From Loktanella sp. 3ANDIMAR09 (GTDB lineage Bacteria; Pseudomonadota; Alphaproteobacteria; Rhodobacterales; Rhodobacteraceae): a stretch of DNA of 64,000 bases. Below, piece after piece: positions 19,187 through 27,434 of the stretch. Below the pieces are notes generated by a model. The model was not told the DNA's origin and searched no databases. It saw only the letters and a list, made by a program, of their open reading frames with translations. Where the stretch lies: NCBI RefSeq assembly GCF_001420005.1, contig NZ_LJAK01000002.1, positions 372,001 to 436,000 on the forward strand, written 5' to 3'. Numbering within the stretch: position 1 is the stretch's first letter; each line of letters opens with the position of its first letter. The position numbers were made by a program, and so were the translations under genes.

Positions 19187-20236
19187 TCAGGGTGCCTCGG
19201 TCTGGATGAGGGTGATCCGTCCGGTGTCCGCCTGCGCGCGGACCGCTGCACTGACGATGCTCATGGCGGATTCACCGGCCTCGGCGGATACCTCTCCCAG
19301 ATCTTCCATGGTGTCGCGGATCTGGCTTGCCATGCGCTGCGACAGACTATCGAGGATGTAGCTGGCGGTTGCAGCGGCATCGCCGCCGGTTGTCGTTGCA
19401 TGGGCCATTGCCGTGGCAAGATCGTCCGGGGCGATATCGCGCAGGCACATCGGCAAGTCCACGGGTCTGACGCGTGCTGGAATATCCTCGAACGTGAAAA
19501 TGGATTTGCGCACATCGGCGGCAAATCCCTGATCATCGGCGTCCAGCCCGGTCAGCAGGGTGTCGCGCATGGATGGCTTGGCTGCGTTCAGGATCGCGCC
19601 GACCCGTTTGCCCGGTGGGGCGGTGAATGCGGTGTCAAGCGTGGTGCTGTAGTTTGCGATCAACGCGGCCCCGATCCGTGCGACGGACTGCGGCGCGATT
19701 GTTTCGGTCTGTTTGATCCCCACGGCGAGGCGGCGCGCCAGATCGCCCGGCAGTTTCCCCAGCAGTTCTGCCGCGCGCGGAACGGGCAGTTTCGACATCA
19801 GGATCGCACCGATGTGGGTGTTTTCTGCCGTCAGGATGCGCTGGATCGTCTCGTTGTCGAGGTTGATCAGCCGGTCCCAGGGGTCGGCATTGGCAGATCC
19901 CGTGACCCGACCGCGCAGACGCGTCGCGATATCGGGCGACAGATGGTCTGACAGCGCATCCAGCGCTGCCGCAACCCCGCCCGGTGCGCTCAGTCCGATG
20001 GCATCCAGCAAATCCGCGAATTCCGCAGCGACGGCGTTGACCGTATCGCGGTCGACCAGACGAATGGAGGCAAGTTCGGCGGTCAGGTCCTCTTGCAGGC
20101 GGTCGGGCAGGTCCGCCAAGGACAATTTGCTGCCATCGCTGATCAGGAGTTGCACGATGATCGCAGCCTTGCGCCGTCGGGACAGCGGCAGGATGGGATC
20201 GGTCGCGGATTGGGGCAGGTCAGGTTCATGGCGCAT
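19187..20236 (-). CDS. FliG-like flagellar motor switch family protein (orphan)
   Basis: 349 residues with a recognisable FliG layout. An N-terminal part (RRKAAIIVQLL) is followed by a middle domain with ETIQRILTAENTHIGAILMSKLPVPRAAELLGKLPGD, the counterpart of the EHPQT-containing FliG middle domain. The C-terminal domain has FTFEDI, DLATAM, LSQRMASQIRDTMEDLGEVS and a closing RADTGRI-like helix. FliG couples torque from the stator to the rotor. No other flagellar gene is in the window, and the middle motif reads ENTHIGAIL instead of EHPQTIALIL, so this may be a diverged paralogue. Confidence 0.75.
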   Translation of the reverse strand: MRHEPDLPQSATDPILPLSRRRKAAIIVQLLISDGSKLSLADLPDRLQEDLTAELASIRLVDRDTVNAVAAEFADLLDAIGLSAPGGVAAALDALSDHLSPDIATRLRGRVTGSANADPWDRLINLDNETIQRILTAENTHIGAILMSKLPVPRAAELLGKLPGDLARRLAVGIKQTETIAPQSVARIGAALIANYSTTLDTAFTAPPGKRVGAILNAAKPSMRDTLLTGLDADDQGFAADVRKSIFTFEDIPARVRPVDLPMCLRDIAPDDLATAMAHATTTGGDAAATASYILDSLSQRMASQIRDTMEDLGEVSAEAGESAMSIVSAAVRAQADTGRITLIQTEAP

Positions 20237-20261
20237 GCCATGTTGATAGCCCTGCGTTCAT

Positions 20262-20291
20262 GAACGGACCCTGAACGCAGGGGGTCCGTTC
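20262..20291. repeat. 10-bp inverted repeat between fliG-like gene and small ORF
   Basis: Perfect arms GAACGGACCC (20262-20271) and GGGTCCGTTC (20282-20291) with a 10-nt loop. It lies 12 nt past the stop of the small minus-strand gene and could be its terminator, though a U tract is lacking on that strand. Confidence 0.5.
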
Positions 20292-20302
20292 ACAGATTTT
20301 GT

Positions 20303-20455
20303 TCAGCTGCTGGCGACGGGCACGCAGGTGCCGGTCTCGTGGTCCATCATCGCACCTTCGGGGCAGGACATGGCCGTCTCGCTGCTGCTGCACCCTGCGG
20401 CAAAGGCCGTCGCAGGGGACAAAAGAAACAGCGCAAGGATCGTTCGTGCAATCAT
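20303..20455 (-). CDS. small secreted cysteine-containing protein, 50 aa
   Basis: Read directly from the minus strand: ATG at 20455 after GGGAGAA, TGA at 20303-20305. A signal peptide (MIARTILALFLLSPATAFAA, cleavage near residue 20) precedes a 30-residue mature part with three Cys (GCSSS, SCPEG, GTCVP). The spacing resembles the small peritrophin-like or EGF-like secreted peptides often left unannotated in Rhodobacteraceae. It lies 73 nt downstream of purB on the same strand. Function unknown. Confidence 0.65.
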   Translation of the reverse strand: MIARTILALFLLSPATAFAAGCSSSETAMSCPEGAMMDHETGTCVPVASS

Positions 20456-20528
20456 CGTACTTCTCCCTTGTTGAGGTAGTCAGACGATAGCACGCGATTT
20501 ACCCTGCGTCACCTGCGACAGATCGGAG

Positions 20529-21830
20529 CTATCCGAACACCCGGGCAAAGATCGTATCGACGTGTTTGGTATGATAGCCAAGGTCGAATTTCTCGCGGAT
20601 CTCATCCTCGGACAACACGGCCGTCACTTCGGGGTCGGCCAGCAGTTCGGTCTGGAAATCCTTGCCTTCTTCCCACACCTTCATGGCGTTGCGCTGGACC
20701 AGACGATAGGCGTCTTCGCGGCTGGTGCCGGCCTGCGTGAGGGCCAGCAACACCCGCTGCGACATCACAAGGCCGCGGAACTTGTTCATGTTGTCCAGCA
20801 TGTTCTGCGGATAGATGACCAGTTTCTCGATCAGACCGGCCAGACGGTGCAGGGCGAAATCCAGCGTGACGGTCGTGTCGGGACCGATGGCGCGTTCGAC
20901 CGACGAATGGCTGATGTCGCGCTCGTGCCACAGGGTCACGTTTTCCAGCGCGGGGACCACCGACATGCGCACCAGACGCGCCAGACCGGTCAGGTTTTCG
21001 GTCAGGACCGGGTTGCGCTTGTGCGGCATGGCAGAGCTGCCTTTTTGTCCCTTGGAAAAGAACTCTTCGGCCTCCAGCACCTCGGTGCGCTGCATGTGAC
21101 GCACCTCGGTGGCGATGTTTTCGATGCTGGATGCGATGACGCCCAGCGTGGCAAAGAACATGGCATGCCGGTCGCGGGGGATGACCTGCGTGCTGATCGG
21201 TTCGGGGGTCAGACCCATCTGCGCGCAGACGTGTTCCTCGACCGCGGGGTCGATATTGGCGAAAGTGCCGACAGCACCCGAAATCGCGCCCGTGGCGATT
21301 TCTTCGCGGGCGGCGACCAAACGACGCCGGCCACGGTCCATTTCGGCATAGAACCGGGCAAAGGTCAGGCCCATGGTCGTGGGTTCGGCGTGGATGCCGT
21401 GGCTGCGCCCGATGCGCACCGTGTCCTTGTGTTCCATCGCGCGGGTTTTCAGCGCGGCCAGAACGCGGTCCATGCCGTCCAGCAGAACATCGGCGGCGCG
21501 GGTCAGCTGCACGTTCAACGTCGTGTCCAGCACGTCCGATGAAGTCATGCCCTGATGAACGAAACGCGCGTCCTCGGACCCGATGTGTTCGGCCAGATGC
21601 GTGAGAAACGCGATGACGTCATGTTTGGTGACGGCCTCGATTTCGTCGATGCGGGCCACGTCAAACGTCACATCCTTGGCTTTCCACACCGCGTCGGCAT
21701 TCGCCTGCGGGATCACGCCCAGCTTGGCCATGGCGTCGCAGGCATGCGCCTCGATTTCGTACCAGATGCGGTATTTCGTGGCGGGCTCCCAGATGGCGAC
21801 CATGTCGGGGCGGGAATAACGTGGGATCAT
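20529..21830 (-). CDS. purB: adenylosuccinate lyase
   Basis: The frame stays open for about 700 nt upstream, but the real start is the ATG at 21830 (MIPRYSRPDMVAIWEP), giving the normal 433 residues. Fumarase/aspartase superfamily signature SSAMPHKRNPV (about residue 265) and the TSSDVLDT and GRSHG active-site regions are all present. It catalyses two steps of purine synthesis: SAICAR to AICAR, and adenylosuccinate to AMP. Confidence 0.97.
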   Translation of the reverse strand: MIPRYSRPDMVAIWEPATKYRIWYEIEAHACDAMAKLGVIPQANADAVWKAKDVTFDVARIDEIEAVTKHDVIAFLTHLAEHIGSEDARFVHQGMTSSDVLDTTLNVQLTRAADVLLDGMDRVLAALKTRAMEHKDTVRIGRSHGIHAEPTTMGLTFARFYAEMDRGRRRLVAAREEIATGAISGAVGTFANIDPAVEEHVCAQMGLTPEPISTQVIPRDRHAMFFATLGVIASSIENIATEVRHMQRTEVLEAEEFFSKGQKGSSAMPHKRNPVLTENLTGLARLVRMSVVPALENVTLWHERDISHSSVERAIGPDTTVTLDFALHRLAGLIEKLVIYPQNMLDNMNKFRGLVMSQRVLLALTQAGTSREDAYRLVQRNAMKVWEEGKDFQTELLADPEVTAVLSEDEIREKFDLGYHTKHVDTIFARVFG

Positions 21831-21905
21831 TGGGCGGGCCTTTCGGGTTGGCAGCAGGATCGCGCGCGTCATACTGCCGTCAGGCAGGAATGGAAAGGCA
21901 CCGGC

Positions 21906-22325
21906 ATGACCCTGGGGCAACAGGATTTCGCGGGCACATGGCAGATCGCCCGGCAGATCGACGACAGGCACGCGGGCCAGCGCGACACATTCGCAGGCCA
22001 TGCCGTGCTGACACCGGACGGCGCGGATGGTCTGCGCTATCATGAAACCGGGGTGCTTCGACTGGGGGATGGTCAGGGTTTTCGGGCCGAGAGGGTCTAT
22101 TTGTGGACCTTTGGTGCTGACGGGATCGCGGTGCGGTTCAGTGACGGGCGCGAGTTTCACACCTTTGCGCCCGATGGCATGGCGGCAGGCACAGACCACC
22201 CCTGCGGGGCCGATTATTACCGCGTCACCTATGATTTCACCCGCTGGCCCGCATGGCAGAGCGTCTGGAACGTCACGGGCCCGGCCAAGAATTATACGAT
22301 GACCAGTGCATATCGCCGGGGTTGA
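21906..22325 (+). CDS. DUF6314-type hypothetical protein
   Basis: About 139 residues from the ATG at 21906, divergent from purB. The sequence is beta-rich: FAGTWQIARQIDDRHAG at the N-terminus, YHETGVLRLGDG and the C-terminal CGADYYRVTYDF followed by VWNVTGPAKNYTMTS. This is the DUF6314 layout, a lipocalin-like small barrel in appearance, with no assigned function. No partner gene is evident; bioY follows 67 nt later on the same strand. Confidence 0.7.
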   Translation: MTLGQQDFAGTWQIARQIDDRHAGQRDTFAGHAVLTPDGADGLRYHETGVLRLGDGQGFRAERVYLWTFGADGIAVRFSDGREFHTFAPDGMAAGTDHPCGADYYRVTYDFTRWPAWQSVWNVTGPAKNYTMTSAYRRG

Positions 22326-22392
22326 GCCCTTGCGCCCCCGCAAACGCTGCGTCAAACATGGATGACCATTTGTTCGAACAGGAGTGACGCGC

Positions 22393-22992
22393 ATGGCGCT
22401 GACATTGACAGATAAAGTGCTGGGTGAATCCTTTGGCGCGACCGAAGGCACGGCCCTGCGGGTTAAGCAGGTGGCGCTGGTCATCGCAGGCATCGCGTTC
22501 CTTGCGATTGCCGCCAAGATCAAGGTGCCGATGTGGCCGGTTCCGATCACGATGGGAACCTTTGCCGTGCTGACCCTCGGGGCGGCCTATGGTCCGCGTC
22601 TGGGTCTGGTCACGATCATGGGTTACATGATCCTGGGTGCGCTGGGGTTGGACGTTTTTGCAGGCACCGGTGCGGATGCATCCGGCCTGACCTACATGCT
22701 GGGCGGCACAGGCGGCTATCTGGTGGGCTATGTTCTGGCGACCGTGATGCTGGGTTTTGCCGCGCGCGCGGGCTATGACCGCAGCGTCAAGGGCATGGTT
22801 GCCGCGTTGATTGCAGGCAATGTGGCGATCTACGTTCCGGGTCTGCTGTGGCTTGGCGTGCTGTATGGTTGGGATCAGCCGATCCTTGCCTGGGGTCTGA
22901 CACCGTTCCTGGTGGGCGACCTGGTCAAGCTGGTGCTGGCGGCGCTGTTGGTGCCCAGCCTGTGGAAACTGGTTGCAAACGCTCGCGGCTGA
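22393..22992 (+). CDS. bioY: biotin transporter BioY
   Basis: Start at the ATG at 22393 with a CAGGAG site 8 nt upstream. About 199 residues, six membrane helices, with the BioY phrases VPMWPVPITMGTFAVL, GPRLGLVTIMGYMILGALGLDVFAG and GGTGGYLVGYVLAT. BioY is the substrate-binding S component of an ECF-type biotin importer, and some alphaproteobacterial BioY proteins work without dedicated BioMN. No bioM or bioN is here. A strong terminator follows at 23016-23046. Confidence 0.92.
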   Translation: MALTLTDKVLGESFGATEGTALRVKQVALVIAGIAFLAIAAKIKVPMWPVPITMGTFAVLTLGAAYGPRLGLVTIMGYMILGALGLDVFAGTGADASGLTYMLGGTGGYLVGYVLATVMLGFAARAGYDRSVKGMVAALIAGNVAIYVPGLLWLGVLYGWDQPILAWGLTPFLVGDLVKLVLAALLVPSLWKLVANARG

Positions 22993-23005
22993 CCGGCAAC
23001 CGCAA

Positions 23006-23827
23006 TCAATTCATGGGGGCGCTGCGTGATCGCAGCGCCCCTTTTTCATGGAAAATGGCCGTTTGCCCTGCTGCCGGGGCCTGTTGCTTGCCATAGACCA
23101 GACATGCGCCGCCTTTATTCTTGGCCGCATAAAGCGCCCAGTCAGCCTCTGCCATGATGCGAATGACGGTCTGATCTGGCGTCAATCGGGCAGCACCAGC
23201 CGACATCCGCAGCACGAGGTCCTGTCCCCCCTCGGAAATGCTGAACCGAACCCCCGCGCAGATCACGCTTTCGATGTGGTCGAGTTGCCGATGCGGGTTT
23301 TCCGCCAGAACCAGAATGCCGAATTCATCCCCGCCAAGTCGTGCAACGCAGATTTGCGGGCCCTGCAACCGATGGAGTCGCGCGGCAATCGCCAAGAGTG
23401 CGCGATCACCCGTCGCATGGCCCAGCGTGTCATTGATCGACTTGAAACAATCGCCATCCAGAATAGCAAGGTAGCCCGGCATCCTTGCGTCGATCGCGGC
23501 GGTGGTGGCTGCGATAAAGGCCCGCCGGTTCGGCAGGCTGGTCAATGTGTCCGTATCCGCCAAAGCACGCAGTCTCGCGCGGCTTTTCTCTGCAATGTGG
23601 AAGCTGACGACGACCATCGCCACAAAGGGGAATGCCGAAATGGCCGTCAGCATCAGACGCGGCCAGAACGGGTAGGCGATCTGTCCGATCAGAAACCATT
23701 CTGCGCTGACTGAAAACAGGTGAATGAAGACGGTCATCAGCGTGACCTTCAACATCAGGTCGATGCGCCCCTTTGGCATCATCCAGCGGGCAACGGAAAT
23801 CATGAATGACAGCAGCTTTTGCAACAT
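23006..23827 (-). CDS. membrane-anchored diguanylate cyclase (GGDEF)
   Basis: 273 residues. Two membrane helices (about 27-50 and 58-77), then a GGDEF domain with DTLTSLPNRRAF, FKSINDTLGHATGD and an intact GGDEF motif at residues 165-169 (RLGGDEFG). It should make cyclic di-GMP from two GTP. The RxxD inhibitory site normally five residues before GGDEF is absent (GPQI instead), so no product inhibition through that site is expected. The last codons lie inside the bioY terminator hairpin. Confidence 0.9.
   Translation of the reverse strand: MLQKLLSFMISVARWMMPKGRIDLMLKVTLMTVFIHLFSVSAEWFLIGQIAYPFWPRLMLTAISAFPFVAMVVVSFHIAEKSRARLRALADTDTLTSLPNRRAFIAATTAAIDARMPGYLAILDGDCFKSINDTLGHATGDRALLAIAARLHRLQGPQICVARLGGDEFGILVLAENPHRQLDHIESVICAGVRFSISEGGQDLVLRMSAGAARLTPDQTVIRIMAEADWALYAAKNKGGACLVYGKQQAPAAGQTAIFHEKGALRSRSAPMN
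23016..23046 (+). terminator. bioY intrinsic terminator
   Basis: A perfect 11-bp stem, GGGGCGCTGCG (23016-23026) and CGCAGCGCCCC (23031-23041), TGAT loop, followed by TTTTT. It begins 23 nt after the bioY stop. It is also the 3' coding end of the opposing GGDEF gene; there is no T run on that strand. Confidence 0.88.
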
Positions 23828-23877
23828 GCAAAAGCGTTAGGGCGCAGACGTTATCAATAGATTAACGCGCGCCGGAA

Positions 23878-26349
23878 TCACTCATCATTCTGCTGTGGGA
23901 CCAGCGTCATCACGCCCAATGCAGCCGCCCGCGCAAGCGCAGGGTCCAGCGACATCGGGATGTATTCGCCACGGCGCCACAGTTCCCCCAGGTTGTCATA
24001 GTAGCGCGACAGGAAATGCCCGGACTGGCCCGTGGCCGTCACGAAAACAGAGCTGTCGGGGTCGGCAAAGTCGTAGACGCCCCGATAGCCTGCGGCATGG
24101 ACGTTGCGAAACGGATTCGCGCCTTCGCCCGCCGTGCGGCCGCGCATCAACGTGTTGTCCCCGCCGGACGTCGATTGGCGGATGTTCACGAACCATTGCA
24201 GGACGGGAACGCTGCCCAGCGTGGGATGGTCGTGGGTCGCCTGATGCACATCGCCCCAGCGCAGGGTTTCCAGGTTCGTGCCAAAGGAATCGTCGATCCA
24301 CTGCAATGCGTCATCCAGGGCCAACCGCGCCATGTCCGTGCAGGTTTCGACCGGGGCAGACTGGATCACGTCACACCACGCCGATGCGCCGTCCACGTCG
24401 CGGAACACCCGTTCGACAAAGACCGGATCAACATGGGTGAATTCGGTCGCCAATGGCCCGAGGTCGTCCTGGATAAGGCGTGTTTGAAGCGCCCGCAACC
24501 AGGCGGCATAGATCAGCGGCTCTGGCAGGTGCTCGTTCATCTCTCCGTTCCAGTTGGCCAGCAGCGTCAGGGCGATCTGGCGGCGACGCTCGGGCGTGCC
24601 GTCCGCGGCCGCCTCTCCGGTGAACCACAGGTCGGCACCGATCAGTGGCAGCAGGGCGCGGGCCGTGAAACTGACGGTGTCCAGCTGCGCCTCGATGAAA
24701 CTGTCGCGCGTGTGGACCTGCCGGCTTTGCATCAGGCGGCGCCAGCGGTTGATGCGCTGTGTGTCGCCCCAGCGATAGCTCACATGGTTGGGAAACGGCC
24801 GGTCCACCGTCTTGTTATTGGTATTTCCCAGAATGCCGCCTTCGGGGGCCACGAATTCGGGGTTGTCGGCATAGGGCATGCGGCCCTGCCAGCGGTTTTC
24901 CGGCAAATAGCCATAGGCTGGCAGGCGGCCCCGGCTGACGTGCATGGGATCGCGGCGCGGGATCAGGCCGATGGTTTTCATGGCGACATCGGTGCGGTCG
25001 GCCAGCGTCAGGTTCTGCGCGGGTGCAAGGTAGTCCTGGGCGGCGTCAATCGCGCCCTCGACCGTGCGGGCGCGCATCATGGCCATCGCGGCACTGACCG
25101 AGGTGTCGCGATCCGACAGGGCCGTCCATGACAGGGCCGCCACATGGCCGGGCGGTGTCACGCTGCCCACGTCGAACACATCTCCGGGCAGGACGGGTCC
25201 GTTTTCGGTCCAGCGCAAACGCAGTGTGATCGCGGGGGCACCCTTGATCCGGATGATGCTGTCGCGCGACCGGAAATCTGCCCAGCCATCCGGCGTGCGA
25301 TACTGGTTGGCATTGTCGGGATTGATCTGCTCGAGGTGGATATCCTGATCGTCGACATAGGCTGTTGTCACGCCCCAGCCGATATCTGCGCTGCGGCCGG
25401 ACAGGACCACGGGCAGGCCGGGGATCGTGGCCCCGATCACGTCGCCCGTTTCCAGTTGCAGCCGCGTCAGATACCAGATCGTCGGCGCGGTCAGTCCCAG
25501 GTGCGGGTCGTTCGCCAGAAGCGTCGATCCCGCGGCGGACCGGGTCAGACCGGCGGCCCAGGCGTTGGATGCGCCCGACAGCTCGTGTGATTTCAACGGC
25601 GACAGAGGGTCATCGTAGACCCGGGCGGGGGATGTCGGTTGGGGCAGGTCACCCACCATCGCGCTATATTCCGGAAGTGCGGCAACGCCGGACGATGGAT
25701 CATCGGGCAGGATATCGGCCAGACGTGCGTTCGGCAGCATCAGCGAGGTTCGCGCGCGCAGGACCTCGTAATCGGCCTGACCGGAAAGTTGCAGCGCCAT
25801 CAGTTTCAGCACGGCGATGCTGTCGGCAGGCTGCCAGGGTGCGATGGCATGATTGAACACCCACATTTCGGGCGCGCCGCGTCCGCGCGCGCCGCTGTTG
25901 ATCTCGGCCAGCCAGGCATTGACCCCGGCGGCATAGGCATTCAGCGCCGCCATCGTCTGTGCGTCCTGCGCCTGCACCGAACTGACAGCAAGGTTGTATA
26001 GGTCGAGCCTGCGCAGCAGGTTGTCGATGCTGACCGTCCGTTGACCAAAGAGTTCGGACAGACGCCCCTGCGCCGTGCGGCGCAGCATGGTCATTTGCCA
26101 CAACCGGTCCTGTGCATGGACATATCCCAGCGCATAAAAGGTGTCGGCATCGGTCTGGCCAAAGATATGCGGCACGGCGGCGTTGTCGCGCACGATCTCG
26201 ACCGGGGCCGAGACACCAGCGACGGCGAAATTGCCTTCGTAGTCGGGCAGCGACCGCGATGCAAAATACCAGATCAGTGTCACCGCCGCGATGGACAGGA
26301 CGAACAGACCCGTTGCGATCCGCAGTAGCCACCGAAACATGAACGCCAT
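23878..26349 (-). CDS. penicillin acylase family protein (Ntn hydrolase)
   Basis: About 823 residues from the ATG at 26349. One N-terminal hydrophobic helix (signal or anchor) precedes the alpha chain with IVRDNAAVPHIFGQTDADTFYALGYVHAQDRLWQM split over two motifs. The autoprocessing site reads GASNAW with the likely nucleophile Ser at about residue 261. Family-typical LANDPHLGL and PGLPVVLSGRSADIGWG follow. Members cleave amide bonds in penicillins, cephalosporins or acyl-homoserine lactones after self-cleavage in the periplasm. The substrate cannot be told here. Confidence 0.9.
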   Translation of the reverse strand: MAFMFRWLLRIATGLFVLSIAAVTLIWYFASRSLPDYEGNFAVAGVSAPVEIVRDNAAVPHIFGQTDADTFYALGYVHAQDRLWQMTMLRRTAQGRLSELFGQRTVSIDNLLRRLDLYNLAVSSVQAQDAQTMAALNAYAAGVNAWLAEINSGARGRGAPEMWVFNHAIAPWQPADSIAVLKLMALQLSGQADYEVLRARTSLMLPNARLADILPDDPSSGVAALPEYSAMVGDLPQPTSPARVYDDPLSPLKSHELSGASNAWAAGLTRSAAGSTLLANDPHLGLTAPTIWYLTRLQLETGDVIGATIPGLPVVLSGRSADIGWGVTTAYVDDQDIHLEQINPDNANQYRTPDGWADFRSRDSIIRIKGAPAITLRLRWTENGPVLPGDVFDVGSVTPPGHVAALSWTALSDRDTSVSAAMAMMRARTVEGAIDAAQDYLAPAQNLTLADRTDVAMKTIGLIPRRDPMHVSRGRLPAYGYLPENRWQGRMPYADNPEFVAPEGGILGNTNNKTVDRPFPNHVSYRWGDTQRINRWRRLMQSRQVHTRDSFIEAQLDTVSFTARALLPLIGADLWFTGEAAADGTPERRRQIALTLLANWNGEMNEHLPEPLIYAAWLRALQTRLIQDDLGPLATEFTHVDPVFVERVFRDVDGASAWCDVIQSAPVETCTDMARLALDDALQWIDDSFGTNLETLRWGDVHQATHDHPTLGSVPVLQWFVNIRQSTSGGDNTLMRGRTAGEGANPFRNVHAAGYRGVYDFADPDSSVFVTATGQSGHFLSRYYDNLGELWRRGEYIPMSLDPALARAAALGVMTLVPQQNDE

Positions 26350-26417
26350 GTGCAAACCCCCAGTATGCGCCGATGGCCGTCTGTCTATCGACTAGGCAGG
26401 ACCTGCGCCAGCGGGGT

Positions 26418-26765
26418 TCACAGGTTGATGACGATCGCCGTGACGCCAACCGCGGCTTCGACGGCGAAAAAGATCCATTTCAGGCGGCTGGGACCGTCCA
26501 GCACGATCGAGGTCAGACGCCCCACGGCACCGCCGCCCCAGGCAAATCCGATTGCCGCATAGGCACCGGGCAGGCCGGTCAAGAGCGCCCCCATACCCAG
26601 ACCCACGAATAGTGCGCCGGATGCGGCGCGCACCTCTGACAGGCCCATGGTGCTGTTGTTCTTGGTCGCGGTATCCAGCACATCCATGGTGTAGCGTGGT
26701 GCCAGCCATCCGATCACACCGAAACCGATTGAAAGCAGAGCGAGCAGAATGTTGATGATGTCCAT
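26418..26765 (-). CDS. DUF4345-like small membrane protein
   Basis: 115 residues with four hydrophobic helices, covering almost the whole length. The pattern IGWLAPRYTMDVLD, then LSEVRAASGALFVGLGMGALL and FAWGGGAVGRLTSIVLDG, matches DUF4345-type proteins. Function is unknown. It lies 68 nt upstream of the penicillin-acylase gene on the same strand and may share its transcript. Confidence 0.7.
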   Translation of the reverse strand: MDIINILLALLSIGFGVIGWLAPRYTMDVLDTATKNNSTMGLSEVRAASGALFVGLGMGALLTGLPGAYAAIGFAWGGGAVGRLTSIVLDGPSRLKWIFFAVEAAVGVTAIVINL

Positions 26766-26837
26766 TGCGATGTGCCTTTGAAATTGCGTTGCGGTTCAAC
26801 CTAGTGCGGTGGGTGGCCCCGCCCACCCACCCCTTTT

Positions 26838-26886
26838 CGGGGGTTTCACCCCCGGACCCCCGAGGATATTTTTGACCAGAAGAATG
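26838..26886 (+). repeat. hairpin plus short intergenic repeat, copy 2
   Basis: A perfect 6-bp hairpin CGGGGG (26838-26843) / CCCCCG (26849-26854) is followed at about 26857 by ACCCCCGAGGATATTTTTG and then ACCAGAAGAA. The second half repeats the motif at 14446-14480 (GATATTTT, then ACCAGAAGAA). Confidence 0.5.
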
Positions 26887-26912
26887 GTGCAAGGCGCGCG
26901 GCAGACAGAGGA

Positions 26913-27434
26913 ATGCAGATGCAAGATACCACACCCCTTCGCTGGCGACCCGCCCCCGGAATCCGGTTCAAGGTGCTAGGCTTGCATTGGCGCGGCGCAG
27001 CCGTGCTGGCGGCCGAGGTGCCGGATGATGATGGGCGAATCAAGGGCATGCGGCCGCTGGGCGGGTCGGTCAATTTTGGCGAGACGGCGCAGGCGGCTGT
27101 CATCCGGGAATTCAGGGAAGAACTTGGTATCGACATCCGGACCGTCGGCGCGGCTGATTATGTCGAGAATCTGTTCGTGCATCATGGTGCGCCAGGTCAC
27201 GAAGTCATTGCGGTCTTTGAGGTGGTTTTTCCGGAAGGGGCATATGAAAGTGTGGACCGGATCGCATTTCACGAAGATAGCGGCACCCTGTGTCACGCCA
27301 GTTGGGTCGATCCCGACACCCTTGATCTGCCGGGGCGTCCGGCGCTGTATCCGGATGGGTTGCGCGGCATCATTGACCGCAGGCGGCAGGCGGGCGGTCC
27401 GTTAAAGGGCCGCCCGCCGGTCACCGGATCCTAG
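26913..27434 (+). CDS. Nudix hydrolase
   Basis: About 173 residues. The Nudix box is complete: GGSVNFGETAQAAVIREF then REELGI, fitting GX5EX7REUXEEXGU, with the metal-binding Glu residues present. Nudix enzymes cleave nucleoside diphosphates linked to another moiety; this protein shows no clear subfamily signature. Two ATGs (26913 and 26919) are possible. The 3' end overlaps the convergent solute-binding gene by 4 nt. Confidence 0.88.
   Translation: MQMQDTTPLRWRPAPGIRFKVLGLHWRGAAVLAAEVPDDDGRIKGMRPLGGSVNFGETAQAAVIREFREELGIDIRTVGAADYVENLFVHHGAPGHEVIAVFEVVFPEGAYESVDRIAFHEDSGTLCHASWVDPDTLDLPGRPALYPDGLRGIIDRRRQAGGPLKGRPPVTGS

Noticed and set aside
20529-22550. A 673-residue fusion protein ending in adenylosuccinate lyase
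   Set aside because: The first 240 codons have no motif and overlap the plus-strand DUF6314 gene; the ATG at 21830 gives a normal-length PurB.
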